Positions 15,888 to 23,429 of a DNA stretch of 64,000 nt are shown here, piece by piece. The DNA lies in assembly GCF_036625195.1 (NCBI RefSeq), contig NZ_JAZKUG010000001.1, positions 1,550,001 through 1,614,000 on the forward strand, written 5' to 3'. The notes beneath the pieces were generated by a model that worked only from the letters and a program-made list of their open reading frames with translations, had not been told where the DNA came from and ran no database searches. Source of the stretch: Accumulibacter sp. Its GTDB lineage: Bacteria; Pseudomonadota; Gammaproteobacteria; Burkholderiales; Rhodocyclaceae. The translations under genes were made by a program, and so were the position numbers. Every line of letters starts with the position of its first letter. The first letter of the stretch is position 1.

Positions 15888-17480
15888 GTGAACAGGGTTC
15901 GGTCATTCGGCTTTGCTACCCGCTGGCGAATCGGCGCGCTACTTGTGTGGCTGGTTCTGGCCTGCCTCTTGCCTGGGATACTGGGCGTCGCGGTCCTCTT
16001 CGCCCGGGAATACCGGAACGGACGTGCCCAACTCGAACGGGACTTGATGGCCACGGCACGTGCCATGGCTCAAGCCGTTGATAGCCGGTTGCTCAGGGCG
16101 CAGACCGTCGGCGAGGTATTGGCCACCTCCGACGCCCTGACCCGGCAAGACCTGGAGGGCTTCCACCGACGAGCACGCGAGGTCATCGCAACGACGAAAG
16201 TCGGGATGAACGTGGTCCTCAGCGACGAGAGCGGCCAGCAGATCATCAATACGCTGCGGGACTTCGGCGAGCCTTTGCCGCGGCACGGCCATCCGGCAAT
16301 GCTTCGCCGTGTCTTTGAGACCGCAAAGCCCGTGGTCTCGGAGGTCTACATCGGTGGCGTACTGCGCAGGCCCGTGGTCAGTATCGACCTGCCGGTGATC
16401 TCCGACACGAAGGTGGCCTACGTTCTGAGCATCGGTTTGTCACCGTATGACTTCAACGCCATCCTCGTCGCACAGAACTTTCCAGCGGGATGGGTCTCCG
16501 CAGTCTTCGATCACACGGGCATCATTGCCGCGCGGACCCACGCTCCAGAAGAGTTCATCGGCCGGAAGGGAACGGCCGAGTACATCCAGCGCATCAGCGA
16601 ATCTCCAGAGGGTGTGATGGAGACGGTCACGCTCGAGGGGACTCCGACGCTGTCGGCTTGGAGGCGCTCGTCGGTCACGGGCTGGAGCGTCGGCATTGGC
16701 ATCCCACGACAGTTGTTGGAGCGGGATCTGATGCACACCATGACTTGGCTGGGCTTGGGCCTGGCCACTTTGCTCGTCGTCGGGCTCGGCTTGGCGTGGA
16801 TGGCAGGGCGCATCATCGCCGCATCTGTGCGTGCGCTGACCGAACCGGCCATCGCCTTGGGCAACGGGCAGTTGGTGCCCATTCCAGAGGTATCCATACA
16901 GGAATCAGCCGAGGTCGCCACTGCTCTTCGTCAGGCCGGTCAGCTGTTGGCGGAACGTTCTGCCGCCTTGGTAGCCGCCAATCGGGAACTGGAGCAACTC
17001 GCGCGGCGCGATGCGCTCACCGGGCTGCACAATCGGAAGTCTGCCAATGAGCGGCTACGCATGGAGTTTCTCCGCCTGAAACGGTCGGGTCATCCTTATG
17101 CCGTTCTGTTTGTCGATGTCGACTGGTTCAAGGAGGTCAACGACAGCTATGGCCACGAAGTTGGTGACCGCGTCCTGCGGCACATGGCGACCGTCCTCGC
17201 GAGTTCCTTGCGAGCGACAGACTTCGTTGCTCGTTACGGCGGGGAAGAGTTCGTGGCCCTCCTCTCGGAGACGACTCGCGAGGGCGCATTGCGGACCGCT
17301 GAGGTCGTTCGTCGCACAGTTGCCGATCAATCTTTTCCCGTGGTGGGTCAAGTGACTGTCAGTATTGGTGTCGCAATGGCCCGGAGCGAGGATGAGGATG
17401 AGGATCGAGCGGTACGCCGGGCAGACAAGGCCCTCTATAAGGCCAAGGAAGATGGCCGAAACGTGGTTCGGTCCAGCTAG
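15888..17480 (+). CDS. membrane-bound diguanylate cyclase with periplasmic sensor domain
   Basis: A 530-residue protein. A first membrane helix at residues 14-38 (IGALLVWLVLACLLPGILGV), a periplasmic region to about residue 283 of the dCache/PDC kind (SDESGQQIINTLRDFGEPLP, PVVSIDLPVISD), a second helix at about 285-310, a HAMP-like linker, and a GGDEF domain. The active-site motif is GGEEF at residues 451-455, and RATD five residues before it is an inhibitory I-site, so it should make c-di-GMP and be feedback-inhibited. A perfect TATAAT lies at 15774-15779, about 110 bases upstream, without a clear -35. The ligand of the sensor domain is unknown. Confidence 0.9.
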   Translation: MNRVRSFGFATRWRIGALLVWLVLACLLPGILGVAVLFAREYRNGRAQLERDLMATARAMAQAVDSRLLRAQTVGEVLATSDALTRQDLEGFHRRAREVIATTKVGMNVVLSDESGQQIINTLRDFGEPLPRHGHPAMLRRVFETAKPVVSEVYIGGVLRRPVVSIDLPVISDTKVAYVLSIGLSPYDFNAILVAQNFPAGWVSAVFDHTGIIAARTHAPEEFIGRKGTAEYIQRISESPEGVMETVTLEGTPTLSAWRRSSVTGWSVGIGIPRQLLERDLMHTMTWLGLGLATLLVVGLGLAWMAGRIIAASVRALTEPAIALGNGQLVPIPEVSIQESAEVATALRQAGQLLAERSAALVAANRELEQLARRDALTGLHNRKSANERLRMEFLRLKRSGHPYAVLFVDVDWFKEVNDSYGHEVGDRVLRHMATVLASSLRATDFVARYGGEEFVALLSETTREGALRTAEVVRRTVADQSFPVVGQVTVSIGVAMARSEDEDEDRAVRRADKALYKAKEDGRNVVRSS

Positions 17481-17780
17481 CCTGCCGGCCGAACGTAAGC
17501 GATGCGCACCACATGAGCACTTCTGCTTCAAGCGGCCGAGCCACGTTGCCGAGAAGGTAGCGCTTGCGGATGCGCCCGGCTGGATGCCTTCAAGGAGGAG
17601 TTTCAAGTCGGTCCAGTCGGTTTCACGGGTGCTCGCCTTCGACCAGTCGGGAATGAAACTGCTCCGCCCCGCGCTTCACCCGCAACCTCCTGGTCGTCGT
17701 CTCCATGCCAGCTCTCCATTCCGTCGTCCGAGGAAGGCCTTCTCAGCCGGACGACAAGCGCAGGGAAGAACGCCGGCTGG
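17481..17780. other. 300-base stretch with no convincing gene
   Basis: I see no supported coding region, RNA gene or clear regulatory site. It separates the diguanylate cyclase from a group of small phage-like or unassigned frames. Confidence 0.4.
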
Positions 17781-18122
17781 TTACCGGTTGCACTTGCGGA
17801 GCTCAACTTCAGCCCAAAGGGCTTTGCCAAACGCCTTCCAGGCTGGGCCTCCGTGGCATTCGAATCCCACACCAGCACATTCCTCCATCGTCTTGAGCAT
17901 GATGCCGGCAAGGCCGAACAGGTCAACCTTGGCCATGAGCTTGCGGTCGAAAGGGCTGGAAGCAGCAAGCTTGATCTCGGCAGCGGACTGGTCAAGCGCT
18001 TCCTTGGCCAGAGCCCGCACTTGGACGTCATCCGTCCAGTCGATACCGAGAACAATTCCCTTCCGCTCAATTTCTAGCTCAATCTCCCGGATCTCTTCAG
18101 CGTAATTCTCAAAGCCGGCCAT
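17781..18122 (-). CDS. small hypothetical protein
   Basis: A 113-residue soluble protein beginning MAGFENYAEEIREIELEIER. I chose ATG 18122 because GGAGGG lies at good spacing before it; the frame continues to 18215 without support. The N-terminus is charged and helical; the middle SAAEIKLAASSPFDRKLMAK and the cysteine-containing ECAGVGFECHGGPAWKAFGK segment follow. I do not recognise the family. It lies among transposon and phage relics, so it may itself be accessory. Confidence 0.6.
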   Translation of the reverse strand: MAGFENYAEEIREIELEIERKGIVLGIDWTDDVQVRALAKEALDQSAAEIKLAASSPFDRKLMAKVDLFGLAGIMLKTMEECAGVGFECHGGPAWKAFGKALWAEVELRKCNR

Positions 18123-18198
18123 CGTGTCCCTCCTTCGCGCGTAGTGCTTGACTCTGGCAGGATAGCTCCAACGAAGGGAGTCCGGCTGGAGGGACGGC

Positions 18199-18477
18199 AT
18201 GGCCGCCAACCTCAACCGACTTGCTGCGGTGGTGGTGCTGTCCGTACAAGACCCGGATCTCGGGACGCCGCCGGCGAGTCCGGTCGACGGTGACCGTCTC
18301 CGGATTCCGGCCGGTGCGACGGCTGCGTGGTCGGGGCGGAGCGGTCAGATTGCGATACGCGTCGGCGGTGCCTGGGAGTTCCACGCACCGAGGGTGGGCT
18401 GGCTGTGTTTCATCGAGGATAAGGCTGTGCCGTCGGTTCACAAGGCGGCCGGCTGGAGTGCTGGCGTGGCGATCTGA
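18199..18477 (+). pseudogene. DUF2793 phage-type domain fragment
   Basis: A 92-residue frame (MAANLNRLAAVVVLSVQDPD, PPASPVDGDRLRIPAGATAAW, GGAWEFHAPRVGWLCFIEDK). This is the pattern of DUF2793, a domain in tail or structural proteins of phages and gene transfer agents in which an ALDALVQLSV helix precedes APPASPADGDRYIV and GAWxFxAPxxGW. The usual segment before the first helix is missing and the protein ends early, so it looks like a truncated prophage remnant. It could still be translated from ATG 18199. Confidence 0.6.
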
Positions 18478-18585
18478 GTCCAGAAGGGCGTCAAGGTCAC
18501 GCACGATGGTGCCCGGAGGCACACCTGCACCGGCAGCAGCAGCGAATGCCGCGCGGTCGGCGTCGGTGAGGAAGAGAGTGGTCAT
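18475..18585 (-). pseudogene. possible truncated small gene
   Basis: From ATG 18585 the minus strand reads MTTLFLTDADRAAFAAAAGA and GVPPGTIVRDLDALLDS, which has good protein character. Beyond about 18475 the frame runs antisense through the DUF2793 fragment and loses it. It may be the start of a small gene cut off by rearrangement, or chance. Weakly supported. Confidence 0.3.
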
Positions 18586-18599
18586 GTCGGTTCTTTCAA

Positions 18600-18851
18600 G
18601 TGGGCGGCTCGCAGCCAGGAGACGACGCAGGGAAATGGCAATTCTTGGTGGCTTCAGTATCATCGGCCAGGGTAACTGCGGTCAATCGGTACGGGAAGGG
18701 AGAGGTGACCTGCCTCGTCGCACTGGGCGGCTTGATCTTCGGCTGCGGCCTGTCGGGATGGGCGATCGTCCGCTGGGTGTTCAACTTCATCGACAAGAAT
18801 TCGGACGCCGGGATCGATGAGGTTGCCAAGAACGTGAAGGGGGTGCTGTGA
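18600..18851 (+). CDS. possible small single-pass membrane protein
   Basis: An 83-residue frame from GTG 18600. Only the C-terminal half is convincing: CLVALGGLIFGCGLSGWAIV forms a membrane helix followed by RWVFNFIDKNSDAGIDEVAK. A GTG at 18714 preceded by GGGAGAG could give a shorter protein that starts just before the helix. Such small one-helix proteins are common next to phage genes, in keeping with the DUF2793 fragment just upstream, but I cannot name it. Confidence 0.4.
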   Translation: MGGSQPGDDAGKWQFLVASVSSARVTAVNRYGKGEVTCLVALGGLIFGCGLSGWAIVRWVFNFIDKNSDAGIDEVAKNVKGVL

Positions 18852-19108
18852 TGGAGGCGTGATGCGGGGGGCCCTGGGCCACAACCGTCACCTACGCGGA
18901 AACCTTTCTGGCTGATGCCGGTCTTCACACTGAAGTCGCGGCTTGAGTTGCTCAGGTCCTTCGCCAGGAATTGTAGTTTGACGGCGATTGCCAGGCACGA
19001 GGCGCTTCCGAAAGTGCCATCGGAAGTCCTGTGGTTATTCTTCAATCCCTTCCGCAAGCCGTTGCGGACGTTCCAACGGCGGCGGAGTCCCGACAAGGAG
19101 AGCCAAGC

Positions 19109-19465
19109 ATGAGCACAGTGGCGGTGACCATCGACTACAGCAACGGCGCTCACAAGCATTTCTCGAGCATTCCTTGGAAAGAGGGCTTGACGATCCTTGG
19201 AGCCATACAGGCGAGCGAGGGAATTGTTCCCGGCGTCACAATCAGTTTCGGATCCGACCGGGTCGGGCACGTCCTCAAGCTCGTCATCGACGGTTCTCCT
19301 CGGGAGGACGGGCCGGCATCTGAATGGGTGGTCTGGGTCAACGCGAAACCCTTTCAGGGTCGTCTCGGCACGGAAACGAGCTTCGGCTTCAAGCCGGATG
19401 AGCGCGAGCTCAACCTGCTCAAGCCGGGAGATCACGTCCTGATCAAACAGTCTTTGGTTCCCTGA
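19109..19465 (+). CDS. hypothetical protein, possibly DUF4430-like
   Basis: A 118-residue protein starting MSTVAVTIDYSNGAHKHFSS at ATG 19109 with AAGGAG eight bases before it, a good ribosome-binding site. The middle GLTILGAIQASEGIVPGVTI, then SEWVVWVNAKPFQGRLGTET and the ending ELNLLKPGDHVLIKQ follow the order of DUF4430/SLBB-like ligand-binding domains (an xxALDAL-type helix, a WxxWVNG strand, and a terminal LxPGDxV strand). No signal peptide is visible, unlike most DUF4430 proteins. The assignment is a pattern match only. Confidence 0.6.
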   Translation: MSTVAVTIDYSNGAHKHFSSIPWKEGLTILGAIQASEGIVPGVTISFGSDRVGHVLKLVIDGSPREDGPASEWVVWVNAKPFQGRLGTETSFGFKPDERELNLLKPGDHVLIKQSLVP

Positions 19466-19482
19466 GGCCCGGTGTCAGGCGA

Positions 19483-19587
19483 AACGGCTGTGCCTGGGCG
19501 CTGCTGATCGCGCGGATCTATGAGGCTTTTCCGCTCGCCTGCCGACGCTGCGGCGGCGAGATGTGAATCATCGCCTTCATCACCTTG
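19483..19587 (+). pseudogene. C-terminal relic of an IS91-like transposase
   Basis: The frame reads NGCAWALLIARIYEAFPLAC then RRCGGEM, a stop, and IIAFIT. The W-x-LLARIYEVFPLxCPxCGGxMRIIAFIT pattern is the C-terminal zinc-ribbon-like region of a transposase family often annotated IS91 or putative transposase. The in-frame TGA replaces the usual Arg between Met and Ile. Nothing upstream continues the homology, so this is a small, decayed fragment. Confidence 0.55.
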
Positions 19588-19682
19588 CCCGCAATCAGCT
19601 TGCCGATCGTCGCCAGACTGGACTGCACAATCGGAAGCTTTGCCCGTCCGCTGCGCAGCTGGCGCTTGTGACTTGGCAACAC

Positions 19683-20039
19683 TCAGCAGGTGACATGGAA
19701 CAACCCGATGGCTTTGCCCTTGGCCTTGTTATAGGCCTTGATCGCCTGCGGCGTCGGCTGCAGAACCACGCGGCAGTCATGGTTGGTGAAGAATTCGGCA
19801 GCCTCCGGCGACAGGTGAACGTTGCCGTACTGACCGGTACCCACAACCAGAGTGTCGCAGCCCCTCTCGTAGACGAATTCCGCCTCGTCCACGGAAACGG
19901 TATGCGAGGTGCCATAGTGCTGCTTGGAGAGTCTCTTCTTGCGCTTGAGCACCTCCCCCGAGAGGCGGATGACGACGTCGTGCGGGAAAGTGGCGCCATC
20001 GATGGTGATGCTGCCAAAGTCGGTACGATCGATTTTCAT
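19683..20039 (-). CDS. Mth938/DUF498-family protein
   Basis: A 118-residue protein that starts MKIDRTDFGSITIDGATFPH and continues with DVVIRLSGEVLKRKKRLSKQ, CDTLVVGTGQYGNVHLSPEA and TPQAIKAYNKAKGKAIGLFH. These are the hallmarks of the Mth938-like (DUF498, NDUFAF3-related) family: a small alpha/beta domain with the VxGTGxxG loop and an AxxxYN helix. Mitochondrial relatives assist complex I assembly; the bacterial function is unknown. Its start follows a purine-rich GGGAGTGTC stretch. It appears intact despite lying among transposase and phage relics. Confidence 0.85.
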   Translation of the reverse strand: MKIDRTDFGSITIDGATFPHDVVIRLSGEVLKRKKRLSKQHYGTSHTVSVDEAEFVYERGCDTLVVGTGQYGNVHLSPEAAEFFTNHDCRVVLQPTPQAIKAYNKAKGKAIGLFHVTC

Positions 20040-20404
20040 GGCGACACTCCCCTTCCCTCATGACAGACCTCAAGAAACCCATCCCAGTTGCCTGACCAGT
20101 AGCGTAGCCCAGTTTCGGCACTCCTGGGACAGGATCCTTGACTTGCGAAACGACAATCCAGTCCGTATCACCCGTGTCGACTACTCCGCACCGCTCTTGG
20201 CGGAAGATGCCCGGAGGCGGCACACGACATCCGCGAACTGCGCAGCCTTCTCGACGCCTTCAATGAGGCGAAGACTCCCTGATGGCGCGCGCCGGCGCCA
20301 GCCGATAGCTGCCGCGAGTCATGTTGGGAAACGCGATTCCGCCTGATAGACTCTCATCCGTCTTGATCTACTTGAGACGCTACCAATTGGCAAGCGCGGA
20401 CTTC
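20040..20404. other. 365-base intergenic stretch
   Basis: No gene is supported. It should contain divergent promoters for the Mth938-like gene on the left and the HTH-methyltransferase operon on the right; I could not point to convincing -35/-10 pairs. Confidence 0.4.
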
Positions 20405-20620
20405 ATGACCACAGAACCGTGGCTTTCCGTCGAGAAGGTCGCCCAGCACCTGGGTGTGGCCAAGGACACCGTCTATCGCTGGCGCGAGCACCGGGGGCTG
20501 CCGGCGCACCGCGTCGGGCGTCTGTGGAAGTTCAAGCGGTCCGAAGTGGACGACTGGGTGCGCGCCGGGAGCGCGGACGAAGAACAAGGCGCGGGCGGCA
20601 ACAACGCCCGCGAGAACTGA
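20405..20620 (+). CDS. excisionase-type helix-turn-helix DNA-binding protein
   Basis: A 71-residue protein from ATG 20405: MTTEPWLSVEKVAQHLGVAK, DTVYRWREHRGLPAHRVGRL and WKFKRSEVDDWVRAG. This is the MerR-like/excisionase winged-helix fold (SVEKVAxxLGVxxxTVYRW with the WKFxxxEVDxWV ending). It lies 15 bases before the mod gene in the same direction, so it is the first gene of the restriction-modification operon and probably controls it. The frame is open back to 20321 but nothing supports the longer form. Small regulators of this kind are commonly found ahead of type I and III R-M genes. Confidence 0.82.
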   Translation: MTTEPWLSVEKVAQHLGVAKDTVYRWREHRGLPAHRVGRLWKFKRSEVDDWVRAGSADEEQGAGGNNAREN

Positions 20621-20635
20621 AGGTTACGCGGCGCC

Positions 20636-20996
20636 ATGCCCACACTGAACTGGATCGGCAAGGAAGCCGTCATCAAGCATCACAAGGAAGTGCCCTTCCG
20701 CCTGCTGGAGCCGGTGCCCGCCCTCTCCTGCGGCGACAGCGGCAGCGGCAACCTGATCGTGCAGGGCGACAACCTGGATGCGCTCAAGGCCCTGCTGCCC
20801 CGGTATGCGGGGCAGGTGAAGTGCATCTACATCGACCCGCCGTACAACACCGGCAACGAGGGTTGGGTCTACAACGACAACGTCAACAGCCCGGAGATCC
20901 GCAAATGGCTGGGCGAGGTGGTCGGCAAGGAGGGCGAGACGCTGGACCGGCACGACCGCTGGCTGTCGATGATGTACCCGCGATTGCTGCTGCTGC
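20636..20996 (+). pseudogene. mod: type III-like DNA methyltransferase Mod, 5' part (split by IS66)
   Basis: The first 120 codons of an adenine-specific DNA methyltransferase: IVQGDNLDALKALLPRYAGQ and VKCIYIDPPYNTGN, with the catalytic DPPY (motif IV) at residues 67-70. The gene is cut at 20996 by an IS66-family insertion. Removing the element and one copy of the 8-base duplication joins the two halves in frame as PRLLLLRQFLSDDGVILVSL, giving a protein of about 528 residues in which motif IV comes before motif I, the beta-class order. As it stands the 5' fragment runs into the IS and stops, so no functional enzyme is made unless the IS excises precisely. Confidence 0.9.
20989..20996. repeat. 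left target duplication of the IS66-family element
   Basis: GCTGCTGC, repeated exactly at 23430-23437. Eight-base duplications are the rule for the IS66 family. Confidence 0.92.
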
Positions 20997-21072
20997 GTAA
21001 GCGTCCATCCCGACCACCTGTAAAACCCGCGAGAAGTGGAGCAACCTCCAGGTTTTTTTTCAGGAGGAAGAG

Positions 21073-21393
21073 ATGGACAAGGCAGGGGAACGAGAAGCGC
21101 GGTGGCGGGGGCATGTGGACGCCTGGCGGGCGAGCGGCGGCAGCCAGAAGGCGTACTGTGAGCGGCACGGGCTGAGCAGCCATTCGCTCAGTTACTGGCA
21201 CCTGCGCTTGGCGAAGGGTCGAGGATCGAGCGGAGCGAGAGGCCCACTGACCCTGGTTCCTGCAGTGAGGGTTGCCAATGCCGTGGCCTCAACGCCGAGC
21301 CTGTCGCTCCACAGCCCCCAGGGCTGGCGACTCGACTTTGCCGCGTTGCCACCGGCTGGGTGGTTGACGGCCCTGTGGGGAGAGCGCGCATGA
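21073..21393 (+). CDS. tnpA: IS66 accessory protein TnpA
   Basis: A 106-residue helix-turn-helix protein starting MDKAGEREARWRGHVDAWRA, then SGGSQKAYCERHGLSSHSLS YWHLRL in sequence, which is the IS66 OrfA/TnpA signature (WRxHVxAWxxSGxSQxxYCxxxGLSxxxLxYW). It follows a GAGGAAGAG ribosome-binding site and ends overlapping tnpB by four bases. It supports transposition together with TnpB; both are needed along with TnpC in family members that were studied. Confidence 0.92.
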   Translation: MDKAGEREARWRGHVDAWRASGGSQKAYCERHGLSSHSLSYWHLRLAKGRGSSGARGPLTLVPAVRVANAVASTPSLSLHSPQGWRLDFAALPPAGWLTALWGERA

Positions 21394-21743
21394 ACGCGCC
21401 GCTCGGGGCGGTGCCCGAGCGCATCTGGCTGGCCGTCGAAGCGGTAGACATGCGCCTGGGCATTGATGGCCTGTCAGCCCGCATCCAGGCCAGTCTTGGG
21501 CGCAGCCCCTGTGACGGCACCGCCTACGCCTTTACCAACCGGCGCCGCAGCCGGCTCAAACTGCTGGTCTGGGACGGCACCGGCGTCTGGCTGTCGCAAC
21601 GGCGGTTGCACCGTGGCTCCTTCACCTGGCCGAGCGCCAGCGACCCGGTCTTCGCCCTCACCACGGCGCAGTGGCGTTGGCTGATCGCCGGCGTAGACTG
21701 GCAACGCCGGGACGCGCCCGCACCCGCCAGCTGGCACGTATAA
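21390..21743 (+). CDS. tnpB: IS66 accessory protein TnpB
   Basis: A 117-residue protein starting at ATG 21390, overlapping the tnpA stop (ATGA). It has the IS66 OrfB pattern: IWLAVEAVDMRLGIDGLSAR, YAFTNRRRSRLKLLVWDGTG and VWLSQRRLHRGSFTWP. A frame extension to 21360 precedes this start but lacks support. Its biochemical role is unknown; it is required for full transposition in studied elements. Confidence 0.93.
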   Translation: MNAPLGAVPERIWLAVEAVDMRLGIDGLSARIQASLGRSPCDGTAYAFTNRRRSRLKLLVWDGTGVWLSQRRLHRGSFTWPSASDPVFALTTAQWRWLIAGVDWQRRDAPAPASWHV

Positions 21744-21823
21744 GGGCGCACTGTATTTTGCACAAAGCACGCAAAATCCGTGTCTTAGACGTCCTTCTGA
21801 GCATCTTGATGGTATAATTCACC

Positions 21824-23392
21824 ATGGATTTAGCGAGCGAACTTGCCTCCTTCTCACCCTCGCCAGAACTGGTTTTCTGGGCCGAGAATCGGCTCGGTGG
21901 ACTGCTCGAACAGGTCAAGACCAACGCCACGGAGATTCGCTGGCGCGATGCCAAGATCGAGAAGCTGACCCTCGAACTGGCCTATTTGCGGCGGATGAAG
22001 TTCGGCGTCAAGAGCGAGTCCCTGGCCGCCGGCGAACGGGACCTCTTCGACGAAACGCTCGCTGCCGACCTGGCCGCCTGCGAAGCCCGCCTGGCCGAAC
22101 GGCGCCAGGCGGCCGAAATGGGGCCGCATCAGCTGCCCGCCGAGAAACCGAAACGCGACCGCGCCGGCCGTCAGCCCCTGCCCGAGGAACTGCCGCGTGT
22201 CGAGCACCTGCACGAGCCGGAAACCTGCACCTGTGGGCAATGTGGTCAGGCCCTGGTGCGGATCGGCGAGGACGTGACCGAGAAGCTCAGCATCGTCCCT
22301 GCCGAGTTCTTCGTCGAGCGCCACATCTATCCCAAGTACGCCTGCCGGCCCTGCGAAACCCTCACCGCCGCACCGGCTGTGGCTTCGGTCATCGACGGCG
22401 GTCTGGCGACACCGGCCTTGCTGGCCTGGGTGATGGTCAGCAAGTACGCCGATCATCTGCCCCTCTACCGTCTTGAACGGCAGGCCGCCCGCTCGGGGGT
22501 GACCCTGTCGCGTTCGACGCTGGCCGACTGGGTCGGCCGCATCGGCGTCGCCCTGGAACCGCTCTGGCTGCGTCTCGCCGAACTGCTGCGCCAGGGGACG
22601 GTGCTGCATGCCGATGAAACCCCGGTGCAGCAACTCGATCCGGGCAATGGCAAGACCAAGCGGGCCTATCTCTGGGCTTATCGCAGCAATGCCTTGGCCA
22701 GCGATCCGCCGATCGTCGTCTTCGACTACCAGCCCGGCCGGGGTGGGAAGTATGTGGCGGAGTTCCTCGCGGACTGGCAAGGTGCGCTGATGGTCGATGA
22801 GTTCGCCGGCTACCAGGCGCTGTTTCGTGGCGAGGTGATCGAACTCGCCTGTCTGGCCCATGCCCGGCGGAAGTTCTTCGACCTCCATCAGGCGAATCGC
22901 AGTCCCCTTGCCGCGGAGGCCCTGCGCCGCATCGGCGAGCTGTATGCCATCGAGGACGCGGCGAAAGGGAAGGCGGTCGAGGAACGCGCCCGACGACGAA
23001 AGGAAACCAGTCAGCCGCTGCTCGAAGCCCTGCACCTGTGGCTCCAGAACACTCGCCGATCGGTGGCCGACGGCGGTGCCCTGGCCAAGGCGATCGACTA
23101 CAGTCTGCGGCGCTGGCCGGCATTGGCCCGGTACGCCACGAACGGTTTCTACCCGATCGACAACAACCCGGTCGAGAATGCCATTCGCCCGATCGCCATC
23201 GGGAAGAAGAATTGGCTGTTCGCCGGTTCCGAGGCGGCAGGCCAACGCGCCGCGGCGATTCAATCGCTGCTCGAAACCGCCCGCCTGAACGGCATCGAGC
23301 CGATGGCCTGGCTGACCGACACCCTGGACAAACTCCCCTCCTGGCCGAACAGCCGCATCGACGAGTTGCTGCCGCTCAAAAAGCCAGTGTGA
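21824..23392 (+). CDS. tnpC: IS66-family transposase TnpC
   Basis: A 522-residue transposase. N-terminal coiled coil and basic region (LLEQVKTNATEIRWRDAKIE, FGVKSESL), a zinc-ribbon-like CTCGQCGQALVRIGEDVTEK, the helical SKYADHLPLYRLERQAARSG segment, and the DDE domain: VLHADETPVQQL (Asp), MVDEFAGYQALF (Asp), and the terminal YPIDNNPVENAIRPIAIGKK (Glu) followed by NWLFAGSEAAGQRAA. Length and motif order are normal, so it appears functional. It starts 80 bases after tnpB. Confidence 0.96.
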   Translation: MDLASELASFSPSPELVFWAENRLGGLLEQVKTNATEIRWRDAKIEKLTLELAYLRRMKFGVKSESLAAGERDLFDETLAADLAACEARLAERRQAAEMGPHQLPAEKPKRDRAGRQPLPEELPRVEHLHEPETCTCGQCGQALVRIGEDVTEKLSIVPAEFFVERHIYPKYACRPCETLTAAPAVASVIDGGLATPALLAWVMVSKYADHLPLYRLERQAARSGVTLSRSTLADWVGRIGVALEPLWLRLAELLRQGTVLHADETPVQQLDPGNGKTKRAYLWAYRSNALASDPPIVVFDYQPGRGGKYVAEFLADWQGALMVDEFAGYQALFRGEVIELACLAHARRKFFDLHQANRSPLAAEALRRIGELYAIEDAAKGKAVEERARRRKETSQPLLEALHLWLQNTRRSVADGGALAKAIDYSLRRWPALARYATNGFYPIDNNPVENAIRPIAIGKKNWLFAGSEAAGQRAAAIQSLLETARLNGIEPMAWLTDTLDKLPSWPNSRIDELLPLKKPV

Positions 23393-23429
23393 TCCCGCGC
23401 GCCCAGGGGTGGGTGCGCTGAACGCTTAC

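Larger units (their letters stand above)
20997..23429 (+). mobile_element. IS66-family insertion sequence
   Basis: A complete 2,433-base element. The left end begins GTAAGCGTCCATCCC and the right end, read inward, begins GTAAGCGTTCAGCGC; the GTAAGCG start is typical of IS66 ends. The flanks carry the 8-base duplication GCTGCTGC. It holds tnpA, tnpB and tnpC in the standard order and all three are intact, so it may still move. It lies inside the mod gene in the same orientation. Confidence 0.96.

Noticed and set aside
21854..23263. Long minus-strand frame of 469 codons
   Set aside because: Antisense to the IS66 transposase; an effect of high GC.
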